A DNA stretch of 64,000 bases from Planctomycetota bacterium (lineage in GTDB: Bacteria > Planctomycetota > Phycisphaerae > SM23-33), in NCBI GenBank assembly GCA_022705325.1, contig JAKJER010000012.1:1-64000 (forward strand), in the 5' to 3' direction. Position 1 is the first letter of the stretch. Each line of letters opens with the position of its first letter. The notes below the pieces were generated by a model. It ran no database searches. It was not told the DNA's origin and saw only the letters and a program-made list of their open reading frames with translations. Both the position numbers and the translations under genes were made by a program. This document shows positions 63,495-64,000 of the stretch, in pieces.

Positions 63495-64000
63495 ATGGCA
63501 AACGAATCTCATAGCGTTACTCGTCGCGGCGTGCTGAGCCTTGGCGCCGCCGCCGTCGCGGCAGCGGCCGCCTCCGCCTCGGCCGCCGACGCCCCAGCCG
63601 CCTCCGACGCGATCGTCCGTCCGGGCGAAGGCAAGCAGATCCTCCTGTCGTGCAAGCTGGGCATGATCCCCAAGGAAGTCGCGGGCAAGAAGCTCTCGCT
63701 GGCCGAGCGACTCCGCCTGGCCGGACAGGCGGGCTTCGACGGCGTGGACTTCGACCAGGCCGGCGAGTGGACGCCCCAGCAGGCCCGCGACGCCGTCCGC
63801 GAGAGCGGCGTCTTCGTTCACAACGCCATCAACCACGCCCACTGGCAGAAGCGTCTGACCAGCCCCAAGGAGGAGGAACGCGCCCAGGGGCGGGCCAACA
63901 TCGAGCACTGCATCCGCGTCTCGCACGCGGCCGGGGGAAGCGGAGTGCTCATCGTCCTCGGCTCGGCCGGCGACGGCCCGGCCGCCGAGATCGAGGAGCG
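63495..64000 (+). CDS. Tat-exported sugar phosphate isomerase/epimerase family protein, cut by window edge
   Basis: The first 168 residues are visible. The N-terminus SVTRRGVLSLGAAAVAAAAASASA is a twin-arginine signal. The mature start ILLSCKLGMIPKEVAGKKLSLAERLRLAGQAGFDGVDFDQAGEWTPQQARDAVRESGVFVHNAINHAHW follows the xylose isomerase-like TIM-barrel pattern, with GFDGVDF at the end of the first strands. Planctomycetes carry many such Tat-exported proteins that probably act on sugars or polyols in the periplasm. The start follows a promoter at 63405-63433. The C-terminal part is outside the window. Confidence 0.85.
   Translation, partial: MANESHSVTRRGVLSLGAAAVAAAAASASAADAPAASDAIVRPGEGKQILLSCKLGMIPKEVAGKKLSLAERLRLAGQAGFDGVDFDQAGEWTPQQARDAVRESGVFVHNAINHAHWQKRLTSPKEEERAQGRANIEHCIRVSHAAGGSGVLIVLGSAGDGPAAEIEE

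Overview
The window is a GC-rich stretch from a bacterium that looks like a member of the Planctomycetota, probably a Phycisphaerae-type lineage. This rests on gene content, not on a marker gene: Tat-exported Gfo/Idh/MocA oxidoreductase, sialate O-acetylesterase, a formylglycine sulfatase, NPCBM proteins, a DUF2339 giant membrane protein, a MoxR/DUF58/BatA operon joined to a squalene-cyclase-like and a PQQ-propeller protein, and a histone Hc1-like protein of the kind first seen in Chlamydia. No rRNA, tRNA or CRISPR array was recognised. Both window edges cut genes.

Layout. 1-6036 (minus): an NfnAB/SudAB-type flavoprotein pair, then a DUF2339 membrane protein. 6213-9868 (plus): lysA and an exported protein of unknown function. 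9912-25044: a carbohydrate and esterase island with an SGNH hydrolase, a VHL-beta/zinc metallopeptidase, a GH36 alpha-galactosidase with NPCBM, a Tat Gfo/Idh/MocA protein, a translationally coupled trio (URO-D-like protein, sialate O-acetylesterase, sulfatase), a six-hairpin glycosidase-like protein, a beta-propeller protein, a higBA toxin-antitoxin pair and a GH16 enzyme. 25159-35801 (minus): housekeeping and odd genes: priA, mtnP, an AsmA-like protein, a UvrC paralogue with an eroded nuclease domain, a FabZ-like dehydratase, the Hc1 histone and a phosphodiesterase-family protein. 36007-39773 (plus): an exported protein and topA with four zinc ribbons. 39866-62267 (minus): a long operon-like array running from a PQQ propeller protein through a squalene-cyclase-like protein, MoxR, an AcrB/SecD-like chimera, DUF58, BatA, a vWA protein, a DUF4175-type protein, a coiled-coil protein and a repeat protein to an NPCBM protein. 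62642-64000 (plus): a CxxC zinc-finger protein and a cut-off Tat-exported TIM-barrel epimerase.

How it fits together. The 9.9-25 kb genes encode mostly exported enzymes that would remove ester, sulfate and galactosyl groups and cut beta-glucan-like backbones, consistent with use of complex algal or plant polysaccharides. The 40-62 kb array is a MoxR-Bat type envelope module; its chaperone ATPase, vWA proteins and large periplasmic partners suggest assembly or surveillance of an envelope complex whose substrate cannot be read from sequence.

The most unusual non-coding structure is a set of intergenic word-like patches, each built on one short degenerate word (CTCTGCGTC, TCCCTAA, CATTGAC or GGTTGTT types). 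Two hold an identical 22-bp palindrome, and one pair forms inverted ends around a GxxExxY nuclease-like gene inserted inside the MoxR-Bat array.
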